A stretch of 64,000 nt of DNA from an uncultured Bacteroidales bacterium (GCA_902762385.1 CACWNQ010000002.1:1-64000); one strand, 5' to 3'; positions 9,371-18,213 are shown, counted from the first letter of the stretch. Numbers and translations are program-made. The notes: a model not told the origin generated them from the sequence alone.

Positions 9371-10864
9371 ATGAAAAAGATATTTTTATTAATGTTTGCT
9401 GCTGGAATGATGGCACTCACCAGCTGTGACCTGGATATAAATGAGAATCCAAACTTTCCTTCGAGTTCCTCGATTACTGCCGACCTGATGTTCCCAGCTG
9501 TCGAGAATTCGATTGCCGATGTCGTTGGTGACCAAATGTTCAACTATGGTGGTTTCTTTGCCCAGTACTTTGAACAAGCACCTACCGCCAACCAGTATAA
9601 CGACCTGGCTGAACTCAACATTAATGAAGGTTCCGACCTCTTCAACCGTTGCTACAGCCTGCTTTATGCTGGCGCGCTTGCCGACATCAAAGATATTATG
9701 ACTAAGACCGACAACAAGTCCGACCTCTTTGCTTGCACCGTAATGCGTGCTCAAGCTTTACAGCTTGTTGTCGACAACCTCAGCGACGCGCCTTACACCG
9801 AGGCCCTGCAAGGTAGCAGCAATGCTATGCCTGCATGGGACGATGGTAAGACCGTGTATGAGGGTGTACTTAAAGAACTCGACGATGCCGAGGCCGAACT
9901 AGAAGGTGACCCAATCACCATGACCGATCCATTGCTCAACAAGAACTTGAACCAGTGGAAGGGATATGCCAACGCTCTGCGTCTGCGCATGTATCTGCGC
10001 ATGATTGATGGTGGCATCAATGCAGCCGAATACACCGCTAAGGTTAAGGCTCTTGTTGCCGACGATGAGTTCTTCACTGGAGATGTAGCATGGAATGTTT
10101 ACAGCAACGCTGCCGGACAATACAACCCCTGGTATGATGGTTACTATTCATTAGGAACCCGCAACCACTGTGCTGCTTATCCTATCGTTAGCTACATGAA
10201 ACTCACAAGCGACCCACGCATTGGCTACGCTTTCAACAAGAGCGCTAAGACCTCTGACTACGAAGGCCAAATGCCAGGTAGCAAGACCCTCACTGGTGAC
10301 TGGATGGGTATCTCTTCAAGCTATGGCAACGACTATGTAAGTCTTGCTAGTTATGCAACAGCTACTGCAATGCCTATCTACCTGTTCACTCAGAGTGAGC
10401 TCCAGTTCCTTATCGCCGAGGTTGAACTTCGCTTCAACAACAACGACGGAGCTGCCAAGGCTTCCTATGAGGCTGGTGTAATTGCCGACTTCGATACTAA
10501 AGTTGATGCCGATGTTGCTGGGTTCCTTTCTGGTTCTCGCGTAGCATGGGGTGGTACAACAACCGAGAAGCTCCACAAGATTTATATGCAAAAGTGGGTT
10601 GCCTTGCTCATGAGAGACCACATGGAGGCATGGTCCGAGATTCGTCGTACCGACGTTCCTGCATTGTCGGCATTGTCGGCAAAACAAGTGTTTGACGACC
10701 CAACAGCCTACAACGCTGGCGACATGATCAATCCTGGTGTTAACCACATCAATGGCGGTGGCCTTGCCAAGCGCGTTCCTTATCCAAGCAACGCTCGCAC
10801 TCTTAACAAGAACACCCCACCAGTTAAATTGTTAAGTGACCCAGTGTTCTGGGATATTCATTAA
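9371..10864 (+). CDS. SusD/RagB-like lipoprotein 2 (SusD-like group 2)
   Basis: A 497-aa surface lipoprotein, the partner of the SusC directly upstream. The signal peptide ends at lipobox LTSC with Cys19. The DLDINENPNFP start, the SDAPYTEAL and NQWKGYANALRLRMYLRM segments, and the late position of VALLMRDHMEAWSEIRRT match the SusD/RagB subgroup often annotated SusD-like_2, rather than the classic RagB type of gene 3984. It binds the imported ligand at the cell surface. ATG start 16 nt after the SusC stop. Confidence 0.9.
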   Translation: MKKIFLLMFAAGMMALTSCDLDINENPNFPSSSSITADLMFPAVENSIADVVGDQMFNYGGFFAQYFEQAPTANQYNDLAELNINEGSDLFNRCYSLLYAGALADIKDIMTKTDNKSDLFACTVMRAQALQLVVDNLSDAPYTEALQGSSNAMPAWDDGKTVYEGVLKELDDAEAELEGDPITMTDPLLNKNLNQWKGYANALRLRMYLRMIDGGINAAEYTAKVKALVADDEFFTGDVAWNVYSNAAGQYNPWYDGYYSLGTRNHCAAYPIVSYMKLTSDPRIGYAFNKSAKTSDYEGQMPGSKTLTGDWMGISSSYGNDYVSLASYATATAMPIYLFTQSELQFLIAEVELRFNNNDGAAKASYEAGVIADFDTKVDADVAGFLSGSRVAWGGTTTEKLHKIYMQKWVALLMRDHMEAWSEIRRTDVPALSALSAKQVFDDPTAYNAGDMINPGVNHINGGGLAKRVPYPSNARTLNKNTPPVKLLSDPVFWDIH

Positions 10865-10904
10865 TGTCTAACACTGCTATAAATTATTTATTATGGAAAT
10901 TAAC

Positions 10905-11621
10905 ATGAAGAAAATATTTTATACACTGGCAGCTTGTCTGTTTGCATTAGGATTCTCTGCTTGCAGTGATGACAATGATGCTTTGACCGACACCACTCTC
11001 ACACACTATGTGTCGTTCGAGCTGCTCGGTGATGCGTTTGTTGAAGTTCCTCTGGGAACTGAATATGTAGATCCCGGTGTAAGGGCCGAGCTCGATGGCG
11101 AGGACTATACATCACAGGTGACTGTTGAAGGTCTTGAAGACATTGATGTAAACCAACTTGGTCTTTATGAAGTAACCTATTCGGCAGTTAGCCCCGATGG
11201 TTATCCATCGTCGATTACCCGCACCGTTGCTGTGTGTGACCCAACTGTTAAGACCGATATCTCGGGTAAATATGTATCTCAAACTGGTTCTGGCATTTTG
11301 GGAACTAGCGTTTCATTGGCCGGTTACGATTTCACTATCAAGAAGGCTGCCTCGGGCATCTTCTTCATCAGTGATATGATTGGCGGTCTGTATGCACAAC
11401 GCGCTGGTTATGGTTCTAAATATGCTTTGCAGGGCTACATCTCACTCGACAATGATAACAACATCGATGTTATCTCGGGTATTGTTCCTGGATGGGGCGA
11501 CTCTTATGAGTATTTCGAGAATGGTGTCTATGATCCAGATACTAAGACCATCACTTATGATATTGGTTATTACGTATACGATTTCCACATCATTCTTAAG
11601 TATAACAAACCATTAGAATAA
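10905..11621 (+). CDS. Ig-like surface lipoprotein of the SusC/D operon (DUF5011/5012-like)
   Basis: A probable 238-aa lipoprotein. I start it at ATG 10905 rather than 10893 because the later ATG begins a standard signal peptide with lipobox FSAC (Cys20) followed by SDDND. Residues about 40-110 look like an immunoglobulin-like repeat (VEVPLGTEYVDPGV, YTVTYSA-type strands), as in DUF5011/DUF5012-type proteins that sit next to SusC/D pairs. The C-terminal half (SGKYVSQTGS onward) resembles the BT_2262-like domain and ends IILKYNKP. Role inferred: an accessory surface glycan-binding or scaffold lipoprotein of the same operon. Confidence 0.75.
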   Translation: MKKIFYTLAACLFALGFSACSDDNDALTDTTLTHYVSFELLGDAFVEVPLGTEYVDPGVRAELDGEDYTSQVTVEGLEDIDVNQLGLYEVTYSAVSPDGYPSSITRTVAVCDPTVKTDISGKYVSQTGSGILGTSVSLAGYDFTIKKAASGIFFISDMIGGLYAQRAGYGSKYALQGYISLDNDNNIDVISGIVPGWGDSYEYFENGVYDPDTKTITYDIGYYVYDFHIILKYNKPLE

Positions 11622-11632
11622 TTTTGACTATT

Positions 11633-12154
11633 ATGAGAAAGTATATATTTATCATAGCTTTAGCTCTGCTGGCTATTCCCGCTTTTACCTCTTGCGACAC
11701 TGAGACCAACGAGGAACCAGGCGGAACAGCAATAGAGAAAATGTGTGGATACTGGGATGTCTCTTATGATGTTGTTGACGAGAATGGTGAAGTGCTTGAT
11801 CATTATGCTGATGGCATTCTCTACACCTACAATCTTGTCGACAATGGAACTCAGTACATGTGGCTTGACGACCAAGAGACATTCTGGGCCTACAAGATGA
11901 TTGTAAATATCAACTATGAGAGTCGCACATTCTGGTGTGACTGGAAGGATTATGATGCCGCTGGCACTGGCCAGGCTATCATAACCGACGGTAAGATTAT
12001 TGAGAATGGTGGCGTTAACGAGCATGGCAAGCCCACCGACAGCATCTCGTTCTACATCGTGTTCAGCGATGAGAATCCCGACACCCAGGCATTCTACGAC
12101 AGAATCTGGTGCCATGGCGTTCGCCACTCTGGCTTCTCGCCCGACACCGAGTAA
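11633..12154 (+). CDS. Putative lipid-binding-family lipoprotein of the SusC/D operon
   Basis: A 173-aa lipoprotein starting at ATG 11633. The upstream TTG at 11624 is in frame but less likely. The signal peptide has lipobox FTSC (Cys21), then DTETNEE. The sequence GYWDVSYDVVDENG with FWAYKMIVNINYESRTF and the closing RIWCHGVRHSGF resembles the lipocalin-like putative lipid-binding family (PF12888) found in Bacteroidetes SusC/D operons. It is the last gene of operon 2, 11 nt after the previous stop, followed by a perfect hairpin terminator. The true ligand is unknown. Confidence 0.75.
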   Translation: MRKYIFIIALALLAIPAFTSCDTETNEEPGGTAIEKMCGYWDVSYDVVDENGEVLDHYADGILYTYNLVDNGTQYMWLDDQETFWAYKMIVNINYESRTFWCDWKDYDAAGTGQAIITDGKIIENGGVNEHGKPTDSISFYIVFSDENPDTQAFYDRIWCHGVRHSGFSPDTE

Positions 12155-12204
12155 TATCGCTTAGCACATTGCAAAGGTTTCTAAAACCTTTCAACCTATA
12201 ACCT

Positions 12205-12240
12205 CAAGGGTCGCACTACTTGCTGTGCGACCCTTGTTAT
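12205..12240 (+). terminator. Rho-independent terminator of SusC/D operon 2
   Basis: A perfect 12-bp stem CAAGGGTCGCAC (12205-12216) / GTGCGACCCTTG (12225-12236), an 8-nt loop, then TTATTT. It is nearly the same stem as the terminator of operon 1. Confidence 0.9.
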
Positions 12241-12254
12241 TTACAGCTATAACT

Positions 12255-12285
12255 AAAAAAGGGCCGCGCATCACTGCGAAGCCCT
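12255..12285 (-). terminator. Rho-independent terminator of phage-type unit A
   Basis: On the minus strand AGGGC (12285-12281) pairs with GCCCT (12264-12260), with an inner CGCA/TGCG pairing, followed by a run of six T. It lies 37 nt past the capsid-type gene stop and faces the operon 2 terminator. Confidence 0.8.
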
Positions 12286-12321
12286 CTCGTTGAGAACAGT
12301 TATGAGCTAGAAACATTATTG

Positions 12322-13734
12322 TTATACTTTGATGATGCGCATGTGTGCCTTAGGGTAGCGCAGCACTAGGCATGAGGCCTCGGTGAGCACTGTTGCATCG
12401 ACGTTGCGCACTCCACTGGCCTTGAGGTTGAGGGTCTCGGCGCTGAAGGGCACGTGGGTGTACTTCTGCAAGTACTCTGGGTCGATAATCATGCCAGCAT
12501 CCTGCATTCCACACTCGTCGAATACCTCGCTCAGCAGCACATAGAGCGTGCCGAACTTCGAGCGCAACTCGGTGAAGTCGATGCCCCACTTGGTCACGGT
12601 GTCGCTAGCAGTGATTACTCGGTTATAGTCGAGCTTGTTTAGGCTGCCTATGAGTTGCGAGCCGCCAATCAGAATCTTACGCTTGCTGCCGGCATTGCCA
12701 GTGAATGCCTCGCGCATGAGGTCGATGATGGTCTCCTGCGAGAATCCCTCGTCACCATAGGGGAACTCCTTGCCGGCCTGGTGCCATATGCCACCGGTGA
12801 ACATCACGTTTTCCTTCTTGTTGTTGTCCCACACGCGAGCCTTCACACCGAAGAGGAAACTCTTCTCCATGCCCAATCGCATGTCGTAGATGGCAGCTTC
12901 TTCCTGATCGTTCATAGTCCACTCCACCTCCTTGTTTGCAAGCTTGTGCATAGTCGATTCCTCGACCTGCATCTTAAATATCTGGCAAAATTGCTGTGCC
13001 TTCTGTGGCAGAGACTCAAACTGCGGCGACATGACATCGAGTTCGGTCGCAGCACGACCCATGCGAATGAGCACGGCACCACGCGAAATGGAAGGTACAC
13101 ATCCCTGCTGGTCGCCAATCTTCTTCCCGTTCACGGCCTGCACGCGCAGTCCATTGTTAGAGTCACGCGACAGCACATAAAGCACCAGTTCTTGCTGGCT
13201 TAGGGTGACACCGTCGGGTTCATAGCCATAGTTGCCTTGCACAAGAATAGTGTCGGAGGTGTCAAAAATCTCATCATTGGCAGTTGCAAGCACAGGGCAG
13301 GTACTGTCGGCACCGGCGTCACCGGCATCGGGCTCGACATAGGCCTGACTCAACGTTGTGAAAGTTGGCTTGGTGTCGACGTTATGGTAATCGACAATCA
13401 TGCTCCCTGAGTGTTTTGAGCCTGCACAGCGCGAGAGCTGGTCGATGGGTGTCGCCATAGGGCGAATTTTCACAATCTGCTGGTCAATCTCATTGAGCAG
13501 CAATCCAGGGGCCGCCTCTCGAGTGATGTCGGTGGTGAGTGGTTCGTCCACCACATGTTTGCCACCTGCCACGCCGCCTATCACAATGGCAAGCATGGCA
13601 TTGTGGTCGCCCATGTAGCAACCTCCCAGAATCAGCATTATCACAATTGCCAGCAACAGCATGAGAAGCTGGCGATGGGCCTTGACCCAATTGCGCGCAT
13701 TCTTGGCGCGCCTGATAGTGTTTTTGAATAGCAT
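12322..13734 (-). CDS. Phage-type major capsid protein (SU10/HK97-like) with N-terminal membrane segment
   Basis: A predicted 470-aa protein. I choose ATG 13734 (MLFKNTIRRAKNARNW) because the longer reading frame upstream only translates a GA-rich repeat and untranslated spacer. From about residue 65 the protein reads like a tailed-phage major capsid protein of the SU10/DUF5309 kind: a PGLLLNEIDQQIVKIRPMATPIDQL start, a long helical/beta body with many polar acidic segments, and GSKRKILIGGSQLIGSL near the C-terminus. Odd: residues 1-21 are strongly basic, and 22-39 form a hydrophobic segment ending in a lipobox-like LILGGC (Cys39), then a second hydrophobic patch (47-57). Capsid proteins normally lack this. 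It is the second gene of unit A and has no phage neighbours. The capsid call is from recognition, not a search. Confidence 0.6.
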   Translation of the reverse strand: MLFKNTIRRAKNARNWVKAHRQLLMLLLAIVIMLILGGCYMGDHNAMLAIVIGGVAGGKHVVDEPLTTDITREAAPGLLLNEIDQQIVKIRPMATPIDQLSRCAGSKHSGSMIVDYHNVDTKPTFTTLSQAYVEPDAGDAGADSTCPVLATANDEIFDTSDTILVQGNYGYEPDGVTLSQQELVLYVLSRDSNNGLRVQAVNGKKIGDQQGCVPSISRGAVLIRMGRAATELDVMSPQFESLPQKAQQFCQIFKMQVEESTMHKLANKEVEWTMNDQEEAAIYDMRLGMEKSFLFGVKARVWDNNKKENVMFTGGIWHQAGKEFPYGDEGFSQETIIDLMREAFTGNAGSKRKILIGGSQLIGSLNKLDYNRVITASDTVTKWGIDFTELRSKFGTLYVLLSEVFDECGMQDAGMIIDPEYLQKYTHVPFSAETLNLKASGVRNVDATVLTEASCLVLRYPKAHMRIIKV

Positions 13735-13880
13735 AGAAATTAAGTTTTTTAAAAATAGTGTTGTTGAATAATTAAAATGTAGTGACAAGCCGTGCCTTGT
13801 CCGAAATGGGCGTGTCAAGTTGAGCAGTTGAATAGTTGAGTTGTTAAAGAGCCCCCTCTCCCCTCTCCCCTCTCCCCTCT
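13735..13880 (-). other. Intercistronic spacer of unit A with GA-rich repeat
   Basis: A 146-nt gap between the stop of the small acidic gene and the capsid-type start. It contains a 28-nt heptamer array (13853-13880), then an A/T-rich segment with no hairpin terminator that I can see. Both genes are probably cotranscribed, with the capsid-type gene translated from its own start. Confidence 0.6.
13853..13880 (+). repeat. Heptamer tandem array CCCCTCT x4
   Basis: Four perfect 7-bp units CCCCTCT, flush with the TGA stop (minus strand, 13883-13881) of the preceding gene. On the minus strand this is G5/G4/G4/G4 tracts separated by AGA, a canonical G-quadruplex pattern that would be present in the mRNA. 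Confidence 0.95.
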
Positions 13881-14255
13881 TCAATCCCAAAAGCTTCGCT
13901 TGCGATACACCGGGAAGTTCACTGGTTTCGGGGCCGATTCATCCATTTTTGTTGCTGTCTCGATCACTTCGTTACGGCCTCGCACGTAACCTGCCGCCTC
14001 GGCATTCTTGATGTCCTCGTCGTGATTGAGAGCGTTGACAATAAGCTTTACAAAATTCTCACCCGGAGTCTTTCCCGCCTCAAGCGAGTCGATGATTGCT
14101 CTTGCCGACGTGGCAATGCTCTCGCTCACTCCCAGCTTCTCGAGAATCGTCGCTACAGCATCTGGCTGAGTAGCGTCGTCGTCATGTTGCGACTCGAGTG
14201 CAGCATCATGTTGCAGTTCATCGCATGGTTGCTTGGTGATTTCGTCTTCATTCAT
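13881..14255 (-). CDS. Small acidic protein preceding the capsid gene (possible scaffold)
   Basis: A predicted 124-aa protein from ATG 14255 (MNEDEITKQP). The N-terminal third is very acidic (Asp/Glu/Gln-rich). A predicted helical middle follows (VATILEKLGVSESIATSARAII), then a basic tail ending VYRKRSFWD. I do not recognise a named family. A short acidic helical protein with a basic tail encoded directly upstream of a major capsid gene fits a scaffolding or head-decoration role, but that rests on position and composition only. First gene of unit A, about 50 nt downstream of the shared 16-mer promoter. Confidence 0.6.
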   Translation of the reverse strand: MNEDEITKQPCDELQHDAALESQHDDDATQPDAVATILEKLGVSESIATSARAIIDSLEAGKTPGENFVKLIVNALNHDEDIKNAEAAGYVRGRNEVIETATKMDESAPKPVNFPVYRKRSFWD

Positions 14256-14310
14256 TACAATTAACAAATTTAAGGGTTAATAAAATCGGTGCTTACTAAT
14301 TATCACGTTG

Positions 14311-14357
14311 CAAAGTTAGAACCGACGGGACCCAAGAAACCACATTAAAAAAACACA
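14311..14357 (-). promoter_or_regulatory. Shared 16-mer promoter of phage-type unit A
   Basis: On the minus strand TGTGTTTTTTTAATGT (14357-14342) is followed by exactly 23 nt and then TAACTTTG (14318-14311), a -7 box. The same 16-mer at the same spacing stands before units B (32277-32323) and C (52600-52646). The conservation exceeds what the general promoter consensus needs, so the 16-mer is probably a regulator or special sigma contact site. Confidence 0.85.
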
Positions 14358-14602
14358 ATCTACACAAGCAGCTAATATCACTATTAATCAGCTACATATC
14401 ATTGAGCTAAGTAGTACTTGATTATACATAACTCTCACACAAACACCTCATGAATTGCACTTAAACTTTATTATTTCAACAACAAAAAAGGCAAACTCAA
14501 CTTGGTAGATTAAAAACGTGTGTTCTTCTATGTTAAGGCCAAGTTTTGTCTATCTGATTTAATAATGTGTTATTAATGTGCTATTTTTGCAAATAATTTC
14601 AT

Positions 14603-14610
14603 TATCTTTG
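14603..14610 (+). promoter_or_regulatory. -7 box of the LytS-type kinase; possibly leaderless
   Basis: TATCTTTG ends only 4 nt before the ATG at 14615. If transcription starts at the usual distance the mRNA would begin at or just before the start codon. Confidence 0.55.
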
Positions 14611-14614
14611 CACT

Positions 14615-15691
14615 ATGGGCAAGAAACTTACTTTTAACCGAACCACTCTCATCCACCTGTTGTGCTGGGGACTGCTACTGGCATTCCCGCTCTTTACCTA
14701 CCGGCAGAACGACACCATGACCGACATGTTGCGACACTATCTGCGTTCGATAGGAGGTACTATGGCATGGATGGTAATTTTTTACTTAAACTATTGCTAT
14801 CTTGTGCCAAAGATGCTCTTTGAGAACAAGCGCAAGCGTTTTATCGCCTACAACTTCCTGGCTATATTTCTACTTGTGGCTACCATGACATGGTGGTGGC
14901 ACCTGATGGGCAATCTGTTTCCCAGCTCAATGCCCAATCCTGCAAAATTTAACGCACCTCCCAAGTGGACTCGTTTTGTGCAAATGACATTGATGCTTAT
15001 CCTTGTAGTGGGATTGAGTGTGGCTATTCGCATGAGTCAGCGCTGGCACAAACTTCAAGAAACAAAAAAAGATGCTGAGCGCATTCGTACCGATGCCGAA
15101 CTCAAGAACCTGCGCAACCAGCTCAACCCACACTTCCTGCTCAACACTCTCAACAACATTTATGCCCTAATTGCATTTGATCCTGAAAAAGCTCAAACGG
15201 CAGTGGGCGAGCTAAGTAAACTCTTGCGGCATGCTCTCTACGACAACCAAAAGCGATTCGTTCCACTCTACAAGGAGGTGGAATTTATCAAGAACTATAT
15301 CGAACTGATGAAGATTCGTGTTACCAACAACGTGAAAATCGACACCAGCATCAATATCGACAATGACGATTCAACACCCATTGCACCCCTCATCTTCATC
15401 TCTCTAATCGAGAACGCATTCAAGCATGGCATTTCGCAGGCGGGAGATGGTGAGATTAGCATTGCAATGAGCAATGACGATGATAAGATAATATGCGAGA
15501 TTATCAATACCAACCACCCAAAGCACGACAACGACAAGAGCGGCTCGGGCATTGGACTTGAACAGGTGGCAAAGCGACTTGAACTCATGTATCCCGGACG
15601 CTACGATTGGCAAAAGGGTATTGATAGCGACACCAATAAATATTTCTCTAAAATAATTCTTTACAATGATAATAAAGTGCGCAATAATTGA
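14615..15691 (+). CDS. LytS/YehU-type sensor histidine kinase
   Basis: A 358-aa membrane kinase. Four hydrophobic segments occupy the first 150 residues (LIHLLCWGLLLAFPLFTY, GGTMAWMVIFYLNYCYLV, FLAIFLLVATMTWWWHL, MTLMLILVVGLSVAI). A linker follows, then the His_kinase domain with NLRNQLNPHFLLNTLNNIYAL, where the His of NPHFL is the phosphoacceptor. The HATPase has the N box LIENAFKHGI and G box GSGIGLEQVAKRL. No large sensory domain is present. It overlaps the LytTR regulator by 26 nt, so the two form one module that phosphorylates and activates that regulator. The signal is unknown. Confidence 0.95.
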   Translation: MGKKLTFNRTTLIHLLCWGLLLAFPLFTYRQNDTMTDMLRHYLRSIGGTMAWMVIFYLNYCYLVPKMLFENKRKRFIAYNFLAIFLLVATMTWWWHLMGNLFPSSMPNPAKFNAPPKWTRFVQMTLMLILVVGLSVAIRMSQRWHKLQETKKDAERIRTDAELKNLRNQLNPHFLLNTLNNIYALIAFDPEKAQTAVGELSKLLRHALYDNQKRFVPLYKEVEFIKNYIELMKIRVTNNVKIDTSINIDNDDSTPIAPLIFISLIENAFKHGISQAGDGEISIAMSNDDDKIICEIINTNHPKHDNDKSGSGIGLEQVAKRLELMYPGRYDWQKGIDSDTNKYFSKIILYNDNKVRNN

Positions 15692-16376
15692 CGACGAGCC
15701 ATTGGCAATAGAGCTGCTGGTGAGTTATGTGAAAAAAATACCGTTCATGGAACTGCACGGCAAGTATTCTAATGCTGTCGATGCCATGAAAGGCATTGCC
15801 GACGACCCCGTCGAACTTGTGTTCCTCGACATCCAAATGCCTGAACTCAACGGGCTCGAACTCTCGCGCATGCTGCCCGAGTCAACTCGAGTGGTCTTTA
15901 CCACAGCATTTGAGCAATATGCAGTCGACGGATACCGAATCAATGCTCTCGACTACCTGCTCAAACCCATTGCCTACCCCGAGTTTCTCGAGGCATGCAA
16001 CAAGGCGCTGCAATGGTTCATGATGGTGCAGCAAGCCGAGGAACCACGCACACCCGAAGCCACAAGCATCTTTGTGAAGAGTGAGTACAAACTGCTGCAA
16101 ATCGACCTCGACGACATACGCTATATCGAGGGTCTGAAGGACTATGTGAAAATCTATACCGAGCAGTCGCCCCACCCCATCCTGTCACTGATGAACATGA
16201 AAGCCATTGAGCAAATGCTGCCATCATCGAGATTCATCAGGGTGCACCGCTCCTACATCGTGCAGAAGAGCAAAATCAAGGAAATCGACCGCAACCGAAT
16301 AGTCTACGACGATGAACTCTACATCCCCATTGGCGACAGCTACAAGCAGGCTTTCCTCGACTTCTTGGGACAGTAA
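15666..16376 (+). CDS. LytTR-family response regulator
   Basis: A 236-aa DNA-binding response regulator paired with the overlapping kinase. The receiver domain (1-120) has the acidic pair IDDEP, the phosphoacceptor Asp in LVFLDIQMPELNG, and the conserved Thr and Lys (VVFTTAFEQYA, LDYLLKPI). The LytTR domain (about 140-236) has the pattern IRYIEGLKDYVKIYT, RFIRVHRSYIVQKSKI and PIGDSYKQAF. It likely binds direct repeats at target promoters; the two CotH genes immediately downstream are candidate targets by position only. Confidence 0.95.
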   Translation: MIIKCAIIDDEPLAIELLVSYVKKIPFMELHGKYSNAVDAMKGIADDPVELVFLDIQMPELNGLELSRMLPESTRVVFTTAFEQYAVDGYRINALDYLLKPIAYPEFLEACNKALQWFMMVQQAEEPRTPEATSIFVKSEYKLLQIDLDDIRYIEGLKDYVKIYTEQSPHPILSLMNMKAIEQMLPSSRFIRVHRSYIVQKSKIKEIDRNRIVYDDELYIPIGDSYKQAFLDFLGQ

Positions 16377-16471
16377 ATCGCCTCGCGCGATATAAAAATA
16401 CTATTTTAGTGCAATAGATGCACGGCATTCAACGTTTTATAAGTTAGGGAAAATAGGCTCTTTCTTATAGA

Positions 16472-18208
16472 ATGTTGATTTGTTGTTTACATAAGACCCG
16501 TTCACAAAGCACCCGCAATGCGATGGTGCTGGCTGTGTGGTTGCTCACGGTCATCAGTGCTCAAGCGCAGGTGATTATCAACGGCAATCGGGCCTTTAGC
16601 GACAACTGTTCCAACATCATCCTCTATTCCATTCCTCAAGAGTGTTTCGGCAGCGACTTTACTGCAGTAGTTCAAGTCGATACTGCCTGCCACTGGCGAA
16701 ACATCACAGTCAACGGCAAATCGCTCACCAACAACCCCATCACATTTGAGGATGTGAGTGGCGACAAAGTCTATATCTTGAGAGCAATTGATGGACACCA
16801 GCAATTAGTCAAGCGAATCATGTTCACATTCTTGCCCATTATGAGCCTTGAGGGTGACATAGGTTATGACTACGTTGATGCCCTAGTCACGCTAGCTCCA
16901 CCCGATGGCAATACCGAGTCAGGCATGACAGCCCATGTGAAATGGCGTGGCGGATACACCAACGGCGAGGGTCGCCACAAGCGCAACTACAGTATTAAGT
17001 TTGTCGATGAGAATGGCAACAAGCAGAACCGCAGATTGCTCGGCATGCGTCGCGACAACCACTGGAAACTCGACGCTGCGCAGGTCGACCTATCACGTGT
17101 GCGCAACCGTGTAGCCACCGAGCTGTGGCTCGACATGGCACGTGAACCCTATTACTACGATGATGCCCCCGACGCTATCATGGCTGCACGTGGAAAACCA
17201 GTCGAGGTGTTTACCAATGGTGGCTACATGGGCATTTATTACCTGCTTGAGAGCATCGATCGCAAGCAGTTGCAAGTAAAGAAATATGACGAGGAAGCAC
17301 AGCAATTTCATGGCATGATTTGGAATGCCACAAGCTGGACCAAGGTGGCAGCTTTTAAGTCTTCACCCAATTATAATAACAACAATGCTGAATATAGCAG
17401 TTTCATAGTAGAATACCCCGACTTCGAAGAGGTTAACCCCACCAATCACCAGGACCTTTATAACGCTGTGCACTTTGTCGCTTACGGTTCAGTCAATAGC
17501 TTCAATGCCAAAGCCCACACCTACTTCGACATGCCGGTAATCATCGACTATGCTATCCTAAACCAGTTGCTAACCTCGATTGACAATGAGGTTAACAACA
17601 TCTATTGGGTAATCTATGACTGCCAGGTCGACAAGAAACTGACCCTTGCGGCATGGGATCTTGACTGGTCGCTTGGAACCGACCGTAACTCACCCACTTT
17701 CAGAGGTGAAAGAGCACAGCCCGACTACGATTTTGAGTTCTCGAACCGAGTGCTTTACATGCTACAAATGCATAACTGCATCTACTACAGGGAGATGGTA
17801 AACCGTTATTGGGAACTTCGAAAAACTTGGCTCAGCGTGCAGAGCCTCACAGAGCGCGTGAACAACGCCGTCAATCTTTTAGTACAATGCGGTGCTATGG
17901 CACGAGAGCAGGCTCGATGGAGTGGCGACAGCGATATCAATGGCCTACCACTCGACATTGTGGCCGAGAAAGATTATATCATCGACTGGATTAAGAAGCG
18001 GTTGGCGTTTCTCGACCGTACCCTCATGCGACACCCTTACGACGTGGATAGCGACGGTTCAATCACCAGCTCCGACATTGTTGCCATAACCCAGCATTTG
18101 CTCAAGGGGGGCAGCTATAACCATAACCTCGACATCAATGGCGATGGTCACGTCACAGCCAACGACCTATACTTGATTTATCATTATATTCTCGACGAAA
18201 TAAAATAA
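16472..18208 (+). CDS. Secreted CotH-family protein with C-terminal dockerin-like repeats, 1
   Basis: A 578-aa exported protein. The signal peptide is about 1-33 (ends SAQAQ). A short beta domain follows, then the CotH kinase-like domain: HVKWRGGYTNGEGRHKRNYSIKF, LLGMRRDNHWKLDAAQVDLSRVRNRVATELWLDM, and the catalytic-type LAAWDLDWSLGTD. The C-terminal 60 residues hold two Ca-binding dockerin/EF-like loops (DVDSDGSITSSDI, DINGDGHVTANDL). CotH homologues are atypical protein kinases that phosphorylate secreted proteins; activity here is inferred. The next gene is a paralogue 5 nt away. The ATG at 16472 is used although the basic N-terminus is longer than usual; M18 could also serve. Confidence 0.85.
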   Translation: MLICCLHKTRSQSTRNAMVLAVWLLTVISAQAQVIINGNRAFSDNCSNIILYSIPQECFGSDFTAVVQVDTACHWRNITVNGKSLTNNPITFEDVSGDKVYILRAIDGHQQLVKRIMFTFLPIMSLEGDIGYDYVDALVTLAPPDGNTESGMTAHVKWRGGYTNGEGRHKRNYSIKFVDENGNKQNRRLLGMRRDNHWKLDAAQVDLSRVRNRVATELWLDMAREPYYYDDAPDAIMAARGKPVEVFTNGGYMGIYYLLESIDRKQLQVKKYDEEAQQFHGMIWNATSWTKVAAFKSSPNYNNNNAEYSSFIVEYPDFEEVNPTNHQDLYNAVHFVAYGSVNSFNAKAHTYFDMPVIIDYAILNQLLTSIDNEVNNIYWVIYDCQVDKKLTLAAWDLDWSLGTDRNSPTFRGERAQPDYDFEFSNRVLYMLQMHNCIYYREMVNRYWELRKTWLSVQSLTERVNNAVNLLVQCGAMAREQARWSGDSDINGLPLDIVAEKDYIIDWIKKRLAFLDRTLMRHPYDVDSDGSITSSDIVAITQHLLKGGSYNHNLDINGDGHVTANDLYLIYHYILDEIK

Positions 18209-18213
18209 GCGTT

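Larger units (their letters stand above)
14256..14614. other. Divergent promoter region between unit A and the histidine kinase
   Basis: No gene is visible. It holds the minus-strand promoter of unit A (14311-14357) and the plus-strand promoter of the kinase (14603-14610), separated by about 245 nt of A/T-rich sequence. Confidence 0.7.

Noticed and set aside
12322-13890. Longer reading frame for the capsid-type gene (extra 52 N-terminal residues)
   Set aside because: The extra residues translate the GA-rich heptamer array and A/T-rich spacer, and the next gene's stop lies inside it. ATG 13734 gives a coherent protein.
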